Shown here: one piece after another, positions 20,701 to 30,261 of the stretch
Layout of the letters: each line of letters begins with the position of its first letter
Numbering within the stretch: position 1 is the stretch's first letter
Assembly: GCA_009746045.1 (NCBI GenBank)
Contig: RPFO01000276.1
Coordinates: forward strand, 2,923,563 to 2,963,972
Direction of reading: 5' to 3'
Origin: Mesostigma viride
Taxonomy: Eukaryota; Streptophyta; Mesostigmatophyceae; Mesostigmatales; Mesostigmataceae
DNA length: 40,410 nt
Program-made: the position numbers and the translations under genes
The notes under the pieces: generated by a model
What the model was told of the DNA's origin: nothing
Database searches by the model: none
Seen by the model: only the letters and a program-made list of their open reading frames with translations

Positions 20701-20892
20701 AAGGTAGGCATTGCCAGTATGCCACAAAGCTGTGATGTGCAGTGCATGTCCATATGTATTAAAAATATAATTACTTACAGCAGAGTGAAATCACTCAAAC
20801 CAAAGCAAACGCCCAGCTATAAACCTATATACAGAGCCATGTCAAAGCTCTATACTACGATAAGACCAATGGAAACGCCTAACGGGAGGAAC

Positions 20893-22119
20893 CTAATAGC
20901 CCTGCTGCACCGCAAAATCAGCCCGCGTACGGCGGAGCATGATGTCCGCCATGGCCCGAGTCAGCGCCACCGACAAGCGCTGACGCCAATCTGACGTCCA
21001 GGTCCGCGCCGACCATGGGGCCCGCTGGCCCTCCAGGTCCAGCCGGTCCTCCCGGAGCCGGCAACACTCCTTGAAGAAGGCGGAGGTCAGGGGCCCCATG
21101 GCCCCAAACTCCTCCAGGACAAAGGGCACCACACGATGGTGCCCGACGTCGCCGTAGGCCAGGAGCTTGGCCCGCTCCGCCCGGTCCGCCGTGTAACCTG
21201 CCGTGAGGGAGGCCCCAGCCACGTGGCTAAGAGCCAAGGGCCGCGCCACCGAAACGTCAATAAGCAGATGCCGGCCACCCCCTCAAAGTCCAGCACCACG
21301 ATGTCAGGCCGGTGGTTGGGGGAATAGAAGGCAGCGCCATCCGCATCCTCGGACCGGATGTTCGCGTGGGGGAAAACCGACCGAATCATGGCGAGCACCA
21401 CCGTCAGGAGGACAGTGTGCAAATACAAATACCAATTCTGATTCTGTTGGCCCCCCATGCAGGCAAGGTAGTGAGTCCCCGTGGGATCCAGCGGCTGCCC
21501 ACAGCTACCACAAGGCCGCCCGGCCGGAACAAGAGGCTGCGGGGCAAATAGCTGGTGCCGGAGCGCCACCGAGTAGTGGCTGGGAGCCAAGGCGAATGGG
21601 GGGCCATGGGAAGAGCACGAAGGTACGCCGAGCCCACACTCCGCAAGGAAAGCGAGAACAGCCACGCACGTCCCTGGGCGTTGAGGTCCGCGAAAAGAGC
21701 AATCCAATCAGCCGTGTGCAGAATACCCGCGTAGGTTTTCTGGTGTTTATCGATGACGCGAGCAGGGAATGCGGCGGGAGATTGAACGGAGGCGACCGAG
21801 GGAGTGCCGCGAGGGAGGTGGCGCTGTACCGCCTGAGCGGCACGGACGGGAGAACAGGCCTGCTGGATCTCAGCATAGGCCTCCTGGATGGCGGTGACGA
21901 AGGGCAAAGGGCTGCTGGGGTCCAGGAGGTCAGGCGCTGCCGTTGCCAAAAGGGGCAGGAGCCGGCAGCTTTCCGCCCACGACTGAGCGACGGAGCCCAA
22001 AAAGGCTGCTGGGGCCAGCCGGGCGGCACGTCTGGAGTCAGACCGCAGCCACCCATCCGTGCAGGCAGGGAGGCAATGCGAATAGCATGTGGCGGGAGGT
22101 CGGGGCCCGGGACCAGCTG
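20893..22119 (-). pseudogene. Retrotransposon polyprotein, C-terminal half: CCHC knuckle and REL nuclease, two 1-bp deletions
   Basis: This is colinear with copy A 89-1310, ending ADFAVQQGY before TAG at 20893-20895. Two single-base losses relative to copy A break the frame, both in homopolymers. One is the run of six Gs at 21598-21603 (seven in copy A), just before the CCHC knuckle. The other is the run of five Cs at 21278-21282 (six in copy A), inside the REL core after VVLDFEG. Otherwise it is almost identical to copy A. The 5' end at 22119 is the 3-bp duplication of the DNA transposon. Confidence 0.88.
22117..22119 (+). repeat. 3-bp target-site duplication of the 8.1-kb transposon
   Basis: CTG here and at 30262-30264 flank the inverted termini. 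In copy A the undisturbed sequence around 85-92 has this triplet once (GCGCAGCTGG on the coding strand), so excision of 8142 bp plus one triplet restores the retrotransposon exactly. Confidence 0.9.
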
Positions 22120-22151
22120 CCCTACCAGCCATTAAGAATGTACTCCAGCAC
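22120..22151 (+). repeat. Left terminal inverted repeat of the 8.1-kb transposon
   Basis: This 32-bp repeat pairs with 30230-30261; the only differences are at positions 5 and 12 of the terminus. Confidence 0.9.
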
Positions 22152-22194
22152 GCAAAATGTACTTCGTACCGAAGTTTGTCTTTTTATGCTGAAA

Positions 22195-22975
22195 ATTGTC
22201 ATGCATGATGTTTGCAACCAAAATAGACCTCGTACAAAGTTTGGTATCGATCGGACGTCATCTTGGTGACATTTGCTAGCAATACAGGTACATTTTTGTC
22301 ATTTTAAATTAAATTAAATAGTAATAAATAGGAAACAGTACTAAATCACGTCAAACCATCATGGATATTTGCAAGCAACCTAATTACCACTAGAATAGAC
22401 CATGCACAAAGTTTGGGGTCAATCTGAACTCAAAATAGTGACGTTTACTAGCATAAATACTGCATTTTTTGCCATTTTCAAGCATTTTGCTCAGTGTAAG
22501 CTACTAAACAATATCAAACTACGTCATAAAGCTATTAAATATTGGAAGCAACCTAAACACCACTAGATAGACCATGGGCCAAGTTTGGGCTCAGCTTGAT
22601 GTCAAAATAGTGACGTTTGCTAGCATAAATGGTGCATTTTTTGCCATTTTCAAGCATTTTGCTCAGTGTAAGCTACTACACAATATCAAACTATGTCAGA
22701 AAGCTATGAAATGTTGGAAGCAACCTAAACACCACTAGATTAGACCATGGGCCAAGTTTGGGCCCAGTTTGATCTCAAAATAGTGACGTTTGCTAGCATA
22801 AATGGTGCAATTTTTGCCTTTTTCAAGCATTTTGGTAAGTATAGTTGCCTCAAACTATGTCAGAAAACTGTGAATTGTTGTAAATAACCTGTTTGCCACT
22901 ACATTAGACCATCCTCAACTTGTAAGGTCAGGCATAGGTAAAGGTAGTGACATTTGCTAGCACTATATATGAGCA
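22195..22975 (+). repeat. Diverged tandem repeat, ~175-bp period, about 4.5 units
   Basis: Units are marked by CCAAGTTTGGG-like starts (about 22230, 22403, 22579, 22754), followed by TCAAAATAGTGACGTTTGC, TAGCATAAATGGTGCATTTT and CACCACTAGAT. Spacing is about 175 bp. The two middle units are closest; outer ones are diverged. There is no coding potential. Confidence 0.75.
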
Positions 22976-23411
22976 GATTATGCCTCTTTTCGCATATACA
23001 CATTAAAAATAACAAGACAATATTAAATCATGGCCTTAATACAAGGTGTGCAAATGCAAATCACACCAGATCGGATGACCATGATGGGTGGCTGCATGCC
23101 AACACATCTACCAGGCTGCAGGGTGAGAGGCCACATCGCTACAAGACAGGAATCCTCGCAATTGCACACCGCTAGTACACTGCATACCCCAAGAGGATTT
23201 GGCTACAAGCCATAAAAGTTTGGCCATGCTAACACATTCTTCATCCAAGCAAAATGCAGCCTCTCCAAACTCAACTCATTGATTTAAATGCAACTAGGCC
23301 AGGCGAGCATGCTCTACTTGCCGATAACCATGAGTAAACTTGTCTACCACTTCATTCCATGCGCCGGTAGATGGCACCGTCTCATCTACCAGTCATCCCC
23401 GGCTCCCATTC

Positions 23412-23567
23412 CGCATCCTCCTCTCCGTCTCCCTCTCCCTCTTCCTCCTCCCCCTCCCCCTCCCATTCTCCCTCCCCTCTCCCTCCCCTCTCCCCTCCTC
23501 CCCCTCCTCCCCCTCTTCCTCCCCCTCTTCTCCCCTCTTCTCTCCCTCTTCCTCCTCCTCCCCGCCT
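23412..23567 (+). repeat. Polypyrimidine tract, ~155 bp
   Basis: The plus strand is almost purely C and T, with CCCTCTCC and CCTCCT motifs. Such mirror-rich homopurine/homopyrimidine DNA can form triplex (H-DNA). The Ser/Pro-rich frames across it are composition artefacts. Confidence 0.75.
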
Positions 23568-23615
23568 TCACTGTCACTGTGCACAGCAGGGACGGCATCG
23601 TCTATGTGGGTGCCA

Positions 23616-24802
23616 TCACCTGCGTTCACGGTGCCAGCCTAGCTCCTGTGGAAAGAAGCGAGCGCGGCCAAATGCCTCGACTGGGTGTGGGCAGCCGCAC
23701 ACGAACTGCGTCACCTCCGCCAGGGCATGATAGTCCTGCCCATCAGCCCACATCGCCTTGATGAGCAGGTGACCTCCCCTTTCCTGAACCTTAGTGACCC
23801 AGCCATGGAAGCGCTCCCTCTTCCTCGCTGTCCCCGGAAACATGGCACACAGGCGCATCCCGATAAGCGCACGTGCTCCATGCTCGGCAAAGTAGGCATT
23901 GCAGTCATCCTTTGCTGCTGCCCTGGCGGCGGTGGCAGTCTTGTAATGCTCAAAGTCAATCTGCGGGTGCTCTTTCAACGCCGCCACCGTGGCAGCTGAC
24001 AGTTTGCCGGTACTGATCAGCTCAGGCTGGTGCACCTCTGCCGTACCGCCCACTGTCCAGTGCTGCAGGTGTACATCAGAAATGGGGACCGTCATCCCTG
24101 CGCTGCCGCCACCTAATGTCACTCTAGAAAACTGGCCCGTCCACGACGGTGCGTAGTAAGGAGAGGCGACAATGCTGTCACGCTCCGTGCGATCGCCTTC
24201 AGATCAAGGACCTTCACCAGCATGTGTGGTGCTTACGGCATTCCCTGCCCGCAGGTGACGGCTGGCCGCTTAACAACGAGTAGGCCGCCGCGTCGTATGA
24301 GGCTTCCATTCACCTTGAAGGTGTGCCTGCCGGAAATCAGTGTGCGCAAAGCGGGCGTTGCCGTTGATGTGCTCCCTCGCGCAGCGGGCGCACATGCGCG
24401 GTTGATCTGCGCTTGAATCTCGCGGGCAGGGCAAGCGACGTGTGAGATGACTTGTTTTATGGGCAGCCTCAGTGCTCGTGTTGCCCGCGCAACCGACTGG
24501 TCGCCTGCAGATCGCAGCGGTAAGGGTACCGCCTTGTTCGCTTGCAGTTCACGCTTCTCTTTGAGCTTTTGCTCCATGATGTTGAACAGATTCTCGTTGT
24601 TGGCACGCACATCCTCCACGGACTTTGGCACCTGCTCAATCCATCCGTCCAGCAACTGCTGCTTCTCAGCGGCGACGATGTCAGGAAAAAGGCTGTGAAG
24701 GCTAGCGCAGGTACATCTCCTGGCACCGCCCTCGTCCCATTCAAAAAGCAGCACTAGACCAGGACTTCCTTTGGGGCCTTGCCACGCTCTATGAGGAGGC
24801 AC
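23616..24802 (-). pseudogene. Uncharacterised protein region inside the transposon (two frames; possible Tudor-like C-terminus)
   Basis: Two minus-strand frames with ordinary protein composition lie in series. The first, 24802-24233, includes a helical segment (LLDGWIEQVPKSVEDVRANN, then LFNIMEQKLKEKREL) and a basic C-terminal part (FKVNGSLIRRGGLLVVKRP). The second, 24122-23616, has a helical stretch (STGKLSAATVAALKEHPQID) and a small beta-rich block (FHGWVTKVQERGGHLL, then MWADGQDYHALAEV). That block resembles Tudor-type domains, in which a strand pair ends in a DG turn. An intron or frameshift may join the frames across 24123-24232. I do not recognise the family. It could be captured host coding sequence or part of an unfamiliar transposase. 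Confidence 0.4.
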
Positions 24803-25365
24803 CCATAGACAGGATCTCCCTGCGGGGTGTACCCAATGGGCGTGACCCCGTCACAAGCCTCGCCATTAGGCCCTGTGGGCTGCCACTTGTTCACCGGTGC
24901 ATTTACCAACGTCTCCGATGCGGCTAGGCGCCAGCGGACATACACGGTCATATCCGGCCCCAAAACACTTCGAGATCGAACACCTTCGAAGAGCGGTGCC
25001 TCTCCCTCTTGGCTTCGGTTGCTGGCTCATCATCCAAGTCGGCGGTGGCGCCCGCGCCCGCACCCGCGCCGGCGCCTGCGCCCCCACCCCCGCCCGGCCC
25101 GCGCGCGCGCCTTGGGTGGCGCCCGCGCCCGCACCCGCGCCGGCGCCTGCGCCCCCGCCCCCGCCCGCCCCGCCCGGGCCCGCGCCCGCGCCCGCGCCTT
25201 GGGTGGCGCCCGCGCCCGCACCCGCGCCTTCTCCCCCGCCCCCGCCCCCGCCCGCGCCCACGCCCGCGCCATGGGTGTGGCCCGCGGCTGGCTTCTTCGG
25301 AAATGCGTCCATCGATTTCACCCACCGGCCAAAGTCGCGGTGGATGCACCCTTTCGCCACGTTGT
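24754..25365 (-). CDS. Uncharacterised Gly/Ala-rich protein region inside the transposon
   Basis: The minus strand reads CIHRDFGRWVKSMDAFPKKP, then a long Gly-Ala low-complexity stretch (25275-25045). A charged segment follows (DDEPATEAKRERHRSSKVFD) and, after a one-base frame change near 24965, MTVYVRWRLAASETLV and a Gly/Pro-rich end before the stop at 24754. It overlaps the start of the next frame downstream by about 50 bp. The charged segment and the C-terminal part look coding; the low-complexity middle may be an expansion. Its relation to the regions on either side as exons of one gene is likely but unproven. Confidence 0.35.
25045..25275 (+). repeat. GC-rich CGCGCCCGCACC-type low-complexity repeat
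   Basis: The tract contains imperfect repeats of GCGCCCGCGCCCGCACCCGC and CCTTGGGTGGCGCCCGC; the latter block recurs about every 90 bp. All six frames are open through it because of composition. Confidence 0.7.
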
Positions 25366-25647
25366 GACATCAAGCGCGGCGTCCCCAATAGAACAGTCAT
25401 GCAATATGAATAATCATTAGTATCAACGATGCGTTCATGCAGGCGTGAACTGTGAAATACAACAAGCATGCAACAACGACTCCAGCACACTTAGTAAATA
25501 CTGCTCATAATATCTGTGGCACATGCAACATGGTTAAAACACACATGGATGACCTGTATGGCTGCACATGAACTGTCCACCTAGAGAAGTCTAGAAATTC
25601 AGCATGATATCAAGAGCCATCCACACAAATATATGTCTTACCGCAGC

Positions 25648-26305
25648 TTAGGGCTTCTTCGGGTTGAGTTGGCGAATCGAGCTTGTTGAGCCCTGCTCGA
25701 AGTAATGCTCAAATGCGATGCCCAGGCCCGCCAGCACATCATCAAATGTGATTAGTTTCACAGGTGGTCCGAAGAGTTCCAAACGTGGTTGCTAATTTTC
25801 AGGCAGTGCCTGAAGGCCGCCTCGAAAGTGAAACGCGAAAGTGAAAAGGGGTCACAAACCCTATGTTCATATCCTTGACTCCCCCGTCGAGAACGAACCG
25901 AAAACCAGCGCCATGAACGAACTTGTGACGAGTAGATGACGACATCGTGGTTATGGCGTCGTACCCCCCCTGGTGCAGCTGCTGCTTTATCGCCGCCTTC
26001 CTGTCCTCTTGCTTCCGCCCGGGCGAAAACCAGGCGCTTCGCAATGCCTGGAGATGTGATATTCTAATGGGCTTCATGCACTCGTGGCCGCACTTACAGT
26101 CGAACGTCTCGTCGGTCACTAGGCTGCCGGCATGGGTGCTGCCGCTTAGCACTATGGCTGCGAACTTGCGCTTCCCATGGTGTCCCATCACCATGATAGC
26201 GAAAGCCAGGAAGCAGATAGCCACGATTATGTCCCAGCAAAGCCATAGCACACCTTCCGTTTCGACCGCCATGTCGGCCACTAGTCCGGATAGCTCAATG
26301 TGCAC
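25648..26305 (-). CDS. Uncharacterised protein, possible membrane segment; two candidate exons
   Basis: The upstream frame, from about 26305 (internal ATG at 26272, MAVETEGVLWLCWD), has a hydrophobic stretch IIVAICFLAFAIMVM. It continues through FDCKCGHECMKPIRISHL, with three closely spaced Cys, and a basic helix (KQEDRKAAIKQQL). The frame stays open to 25799. A second open stretch at 25791-25648 reads RLELFGPPVKLITFDDVLAG... and ends PKKP before TAA. It is preceded on the minus strand by AATTAG, an acceptable 3' splice site, and a GT near 25855 could be the donor in phase. The first ~75 bp lie in the left arm of the long palindrome. The family is not recognised. Confidence 0.4.
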
Positions 26306-26846
26306 CTGACCTTGACACTAATCGCACAAACAGCCACAATTTTGCAAGCAAGAAGACATGGCTACCTCGGCATTTCATGAAATGTACTTCGTGAAATGCA
26401 TTTCGTGAAATGTACTAAGGAACGTGATTGGCCGGCGTTCGCTCGCCAAATCTCGCAAAATGTACTAAGGCACGTGATTGGTCCCGCAAAATGTACTAAG
26501 GAACGTGATTGGCCGGCGAAGATTCTGTAGGGAATTTTAATTGCAGCAAACAGAATCTTCGCCGGCCAATCACGTTCCTTAGTACATTTTGCGGGACCAA
26601 TCACGTGCCTTAGTACATTTTGCGAGATTTGGCGAGCGAACGCCGGCCAATCACGTTCCTTAGTACATTTCACGAAATGCATTTCACGAAGTACATTTCA
26701 TGAAATGCCGAGGTAGCCATGTCTTCTTGCTTGCAAAATTGTGGCTGTTTGTGCGATTAGTGTCAAGGTCAGGTGCACATTGAGCTATCCGGACTAGTGG
26801 CCGACATGGCGGTCGAAACGGAAGGTGTGCTATGGCTTTGCTGGGA
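26232..26846. repeat. Long perfect palindrome: 297-bp arms, 21-bp centre
   Basis: Bases 26232-26528 and 26550-26846 are exact inverted copies everywhere I compared them, around a 21-bp centre (26529-26549). Each arm holds three CCAATCACGT(G/T)CC blocks (left arm near 26421-26433, 26471-26483, 26501-26513, read on the minus strand) next to TGTACTAAGG. The outer part carries the 5' end of the gene at 25648-26305, so the same N-terminus (MHIELSGLVADMAVETEGVL) is also encoded on the plus strand from 26773. The CCAAT and CACGTG words suggest a duplicated, bidirectional promoter. Confidence 0.9.
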
Positions 26847-27471
26847 TGATTATCATCGTAGTACATCATATGTATTACAGTACATTTCACGAAGTACATT
26901 TCATGGAGGCAGAGGGAAAGTTCCTGTTCATGGTGAGTCGGGGTTAGCAATCACGGCAATGTCGATACATGTACTTGCAGTATATACAAATGCCATAATG
27001 TCCTTAGATGCAGCATGAATGTCTATTGTTCGGATTTCTTTTATCACGATGCTTAGGATGCCTTCCGACAGAAATCTGCTGCGCTACAGGTCGGGAATAC
27101 CTGAACTTGATATGCGTGGCCAGTGGCCATGGCAGCCGGGGTCGGTAAGAATTAACTTCGATAGCCATGAATAATGCGGAAAGTGAACGTTGTCCACCCG
27201 CTGCACAGGGAAAATGGCTGCACAGGAACGGCCTGACGTGATACTGTCGCAAAGCAGTTCTCATAAGCCGACAATTACACATTCGACTTATGATCGATAA
27301 TCGGCGCAGGCCTTCGACATTCAAGCGCGCATCGAAACGTCGTGAGGATTTCGGACATTTAGATGAAGTTGGATTGTTTTCGGCCCTCGTATTTGCCATG
27401 ATCTTGGCCATCCAATCTTTTTGCTTCGTGCACAGTTTGCGTTTGCAGTTAAGCGTAGGTACATGACAAGC
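26847..27471. other. No gene recognised
   Basis: A minus-strand frame at 27004-27411 has no recognisable motif. The plus-strand copy of the gene 5' end runs out of the palindrome at 26846 and stops by 27018. Confidence 0.4.
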
Positions 27472-27535
27472 TTGCGTTTGCGTTTGCGTTTGCGTTTGCG
27501 TTTGCGTTTGCGTTTGCTTTGCCTTTGCCTTTGCC
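27472..27535 (+). repeat. Hexamer microsatellite (CGTTTG)n passing into (CCTTTG)n
   Basis: About seven CGTTTG units are followed by three CCTTTG units. Related TTTGCATTTGCA words continue loosely to about 27900. Confidence 0.8.
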
Positions 27536-28048
27536 TTTGCGTATACATTTGCATGTGCGCTTGCGTTGCCGTTTGCTTATGCGTCCCAATGTATGTCTGG
27601 CTTTGGGCAATTCTATTTCCTTGTCGTTGGGATATGAGTGGGTGCTGGCGGTGGTGTTACTGTCGGCAGGTAGAGTGGCAGTGGCTTCAACTTCTGTTGC
27701 TTTTTCATTGCATTTGCATTTTCATTGGGTCTCTGTAGTTAACAACTGCTTTAAATATCTTTGTTAATAGCCGGCTTCAGCTGTAATTTCGATTGCATGT
27801 TGCTTTTGAATTGCATTCGCACTGGGCACATGCAGTGGGCATTAGGCATTGGTAGTGCAATTACACATGCAGTCACACTTGCAATTGCAATGAAGTTGAA
27901 ATTGAAGCTGCAGCTAAAATTTGCTACGTGCCTACTGGTACAGTCGCATGTGCAGTCAACTTTGTGCTTGTTTATTATTATTATTTCTTATTATTATTAT
28001 TATAATTTCTTCTTGCTTTTCGTAATGTGTGGTGGTTAGAATGGTGAT

Positions 28049-28190
28049 GGCAGGGGCAGGGGCAGGGGCAGGGGCAGGGGCAGGGGCAGGGGCAGGGGCA
28101 GGGGCAGGGGCAGGGGCAGGGGCAGGGGCAGGGGCAGGGGCAGGGGCAGGGGCAGGGGCAGGGGTAGGGGCAGGGGCAGGGGCAGGGGCA
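28049..28190 (+). repeat. (GGGGCA)n array, about 24 units
   Basis: The array is nearly uniform, with one GGGGTA variant near 28161-28170. Runs of four Gs separated by two bases are strong candidates for G-quadruplex formation on the plus strand. Confidence 0.9.
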
Positions 28191-28458
28191 ATCATGAGTT
28201 GCTTTCGGCCTGGCATGTGCACCAGAACTGGCATATGTGCTCGCAATGCAGCTTGCTACTCTTGTTCCTTTTGTTTGCCTTTTCTTTTGTTTGGGAACTG
28301 TTCGTGCAGGGGGGTGGGATGAGGCCGCGAGTCTCTGGGCAGGGGCATTGACGTGGGTAGGTGTGTGTCTGGGCTAAGTCTGCAATTGTCGCTGCTGTGC
28401 TGTACTTCTGGCTGTGGCTTACGGTGCATTTGTGGCTTGGAGTAGGGGTGAGGCTAGG

Positions 28459-29040
28459 GTGGGCGCAGGCGCGGGCGTGGGCGTGGGCGTGAGCGTGGGC
28501 ATGGGCGCGGGCGTGGGCGTGGGCGTGGGCGTGGGTGTGGGCGTGGGCGTGGGCGTGGGCGTGGGCGTGGGCGTGGGCGTGGGCGTGGGCGTTGGCATGG
28601 GCGTGGGCGTGGGCGTGGGCGTGGGCGTGGGCGTAGGCGTGGGAGTGGGCGTGGGAGTGGGCGTGGGCGTGGGCGTGGGCGTGGGCGTGGGCGTGGGTGT
28701 GGGTGTGGGCGTGGGAGTGGGCGTGGGTGTGGGCGTGGGCGTGGGCGTGGGCGTGGGCGTGGGCGTGGGTGTGGGTGTGGGCGTGGGTGTGGGCGTGGGC
28801 GTGGGCGTGGGCGTGGGCGTGGGCGTGGGCGTGGTCGCGGGTGTGGGCGTGGGCGTGGGCGTGGGCGTGGGCGTGGGCGTGGGCGTGGGCGTGGGCGTGG
28901 GCGTGGGCGTGGGCGTGGGCGTGGGCGTGGGCGTGGGCGTGGGCGTGGGCGTGGGCGTGGGCGTGGGCGTGGGCGTGGGCGTGGGCGTGGGCGTGGGCAT
29001 GGGCATGGGCGTGGGCGTGGGCGTGGGCGTTGGCGTGGGT
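28459..29040 (+). repeat. (GGGCGT)n array, about 97 units
   Basis: Hexamer array with scattered variants (GGGTGT, GGGAGT, GGGCAT, TGGCAT). The period of six keeps all frames open, which explains long Gly-Val and Thr-Pro frames that are not real proteins. G-runs of three with three-base spacers could fold into quadruplexes. Confidence 0.92.
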
Positions 29041-29140
29041 AGGTGTGTGTCTCAGCTACGTCTGCTATTGTTGCAGCTGCGCTCTACTTCTGGCTGTGGC
29101 TTTGGGTATAATTGTGGCTTGGAGTAGGGGTGAGGCTAGG

Positions 29141-29470
29141 GTGGGCGTAGCCGCGGGCGTGGGCGTGGGCGTGGGCGTGGGCGTGGGCGTGGGCGTGGGC
29201 GTGGGCGTGGGCGTGGGCGTGGGCGTGGGCGTGGGCGTGGGCGTGGGCGTGGGCGTGGGCGTGGGCGTGGGCGTGGGCGTGGACGTGGGCGTGGGCGTGG
29301 GCGTGGGCATGGGCGTGGGCGTGGGCGTGGGCATGGGCGTGGGTGAGAATGGGCGGGTGCGGGGGCAGGGGCATGGGCATGGGCGGGGGCGGGGGCGGGG
29401 CGGGGGCGGGGGCGGGGGCGGGGGCGGGGCGGGGCGGGGCGGGGGCGGGGGCGGGGCGGGGGCATGGGCG
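29141..29470 (+). repeat. Second (GGGCGT)n array passing into (GGGGGC)n
   Basis: About 34 GGGCGT units (29141-29345) are followed by GGGGGC and GGGGC units to about 29470. The ~115-bp unique lead-in before this array (29029-29142) matches the lead-in before the first array (28348-28462). The whole lead-in plus array block was therefore duplicated in tandem with a ~680-bp offset. Confidence 0.9.
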
Positions 29471-29699
29471 TGTGCATGGGCGTTGGGGGGTCAGGGGGGC
29501 TGGGGTTGGGTTTGGGTGGGTGGGTCATTGGTGCAATGTTTGGAGTTGGGGCTTGTGTGTGTGTGGGGGGGGGGGGGCATGGGGATTGCCATGCGCGTGC
29601 ACGTGGGCGTCCGCGTGATCCTCTGTTCGTGTACATGTTCATGCATGTGCCATGACGGCACAATGCATGTCAGATTCGTGACTTTATCGTGTGTTCCCT

Positions 29700-30229
29700 A
29701 GTTGCAAGTATTACTGCTAAAATTCATTGCAGCATTCCATTCCTTGCATAATGCTTGATTGCTTGCATCAGTTCATTCTATACTTCGATCATGACCTGAA
29801 GTGCTTAAGTATAACCAGACTCTCGCACAGTGTCAGAATGTCCAATTTTTAGCACACATGCATGTTTGCACACCAAAGCCCTCATTCCCATGTTGATAAG
29901 GCTAAGTAAAACATTTTTTTTTTGTGCGGTGATCCACGAAATGCAGCTGTGAATGGCTCTAGGAGGTCACCAATGGTGGCCAGACCTGTTATTGAGCATT
30001 GGGAGACGTTACAGGGGCATCAATCACAGTTACATTTAGTTCAGATGCAGTTCAATTTAGTACATTATAGTATAAATGTAGTAGAAAATAGTACAACCTA
30101 GTATATTGTAGCATATACTAGTTCAACTACCTCCAGATGAGATCCAGGGGCTATGGGGACACTTTTTATGCAAAACTGAACTTGAAACAAGCAAAAAACA
30201 AGAAACTTGGGAAAACTCAAAATGTACTT
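29700..30229. other. AT-rich right end of the transposon, no gene
   Basis: The sequence changes abruptly from G-rich to AT-rich. TAGTA/TACTA words cluster at 30040-30125. No coding region is recognised. Confidence 0.5.
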
Positions 30230-30261
30230 GTGCTGGAGTACATTCTTAACGGCTGGCAGGG
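30230..30261 (-). repeat. Right terminal inverted repeat of the 8.1-kb transposon
   Basis: It pairs with 22120-22151 and abuts the CTG duplication at 30262-30264. Confidence 0.9.

Larger units (their letters stand above)
22120..30261. mobile_element. 8142-bp DNA transposon with 32-bp terminal inverted repeats, superfamily unassigned
   Basis: The termini CCCTACCAGCCATTAAG... (22120-22151) and the inverted CCCTGCCAGCCGTTAAG... (30261-30230) match at 30 of 32 bases and are flanked by a 3-bp CTG duplication. Just inside each end, CAAAATGTACTT occurs in the same orientation (22153-22164; 30218-30229). Three-base duplications are known in CACTA, PIF/Harbinger, Academ and Zator elements, but the tips do not read CACTA and I recognise no transposase. 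Contents: tandem ~175-bp repeats, an unknown minus-strand gene region, a long palindrome and G-rich arrays. It may be non-autonomous with captured DNA, or carry an unfamiliar transposase. Confidence 0.88.

Noticed and set aside
20761-22119. A separate truncated retrotransposon insertion
   Set aside because: Its 5' edge is the transposon duplication CTG and it continues exactly at 30262, so it is the same element as 30262-34312.
21203-22135. 310-codon plus-strand frame opposite the REL nuclease half
   Set aside because: Antisense shadow; the minus strand matches copy A codon by codon.
23288-23761. Ser/Pro/Leu-rich plus-strand protein
   Set aside because: It is the translation of the polypyrimidine tract.
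25030-25420. Arg/Pro- or Gly/Ala-rich proteins in all frames
   Set aside because: Open frames come from a GC-rich repeat; only the flanking minus-strand parts look coding.
26773-27018. Independent plus-strand gene
   Set aside because: Its first 25 codons are the inverted copy from the palindrome arm; beyond the arm nothing is recognisable.
28414-29127. Long Gly-Val and Thr-Pro open frames across the G-rich arrays
   Set aside because: A 6-bp repeat without stops keeps every frame open; there is no non-repeat coding sequence. They are composition artefacts.
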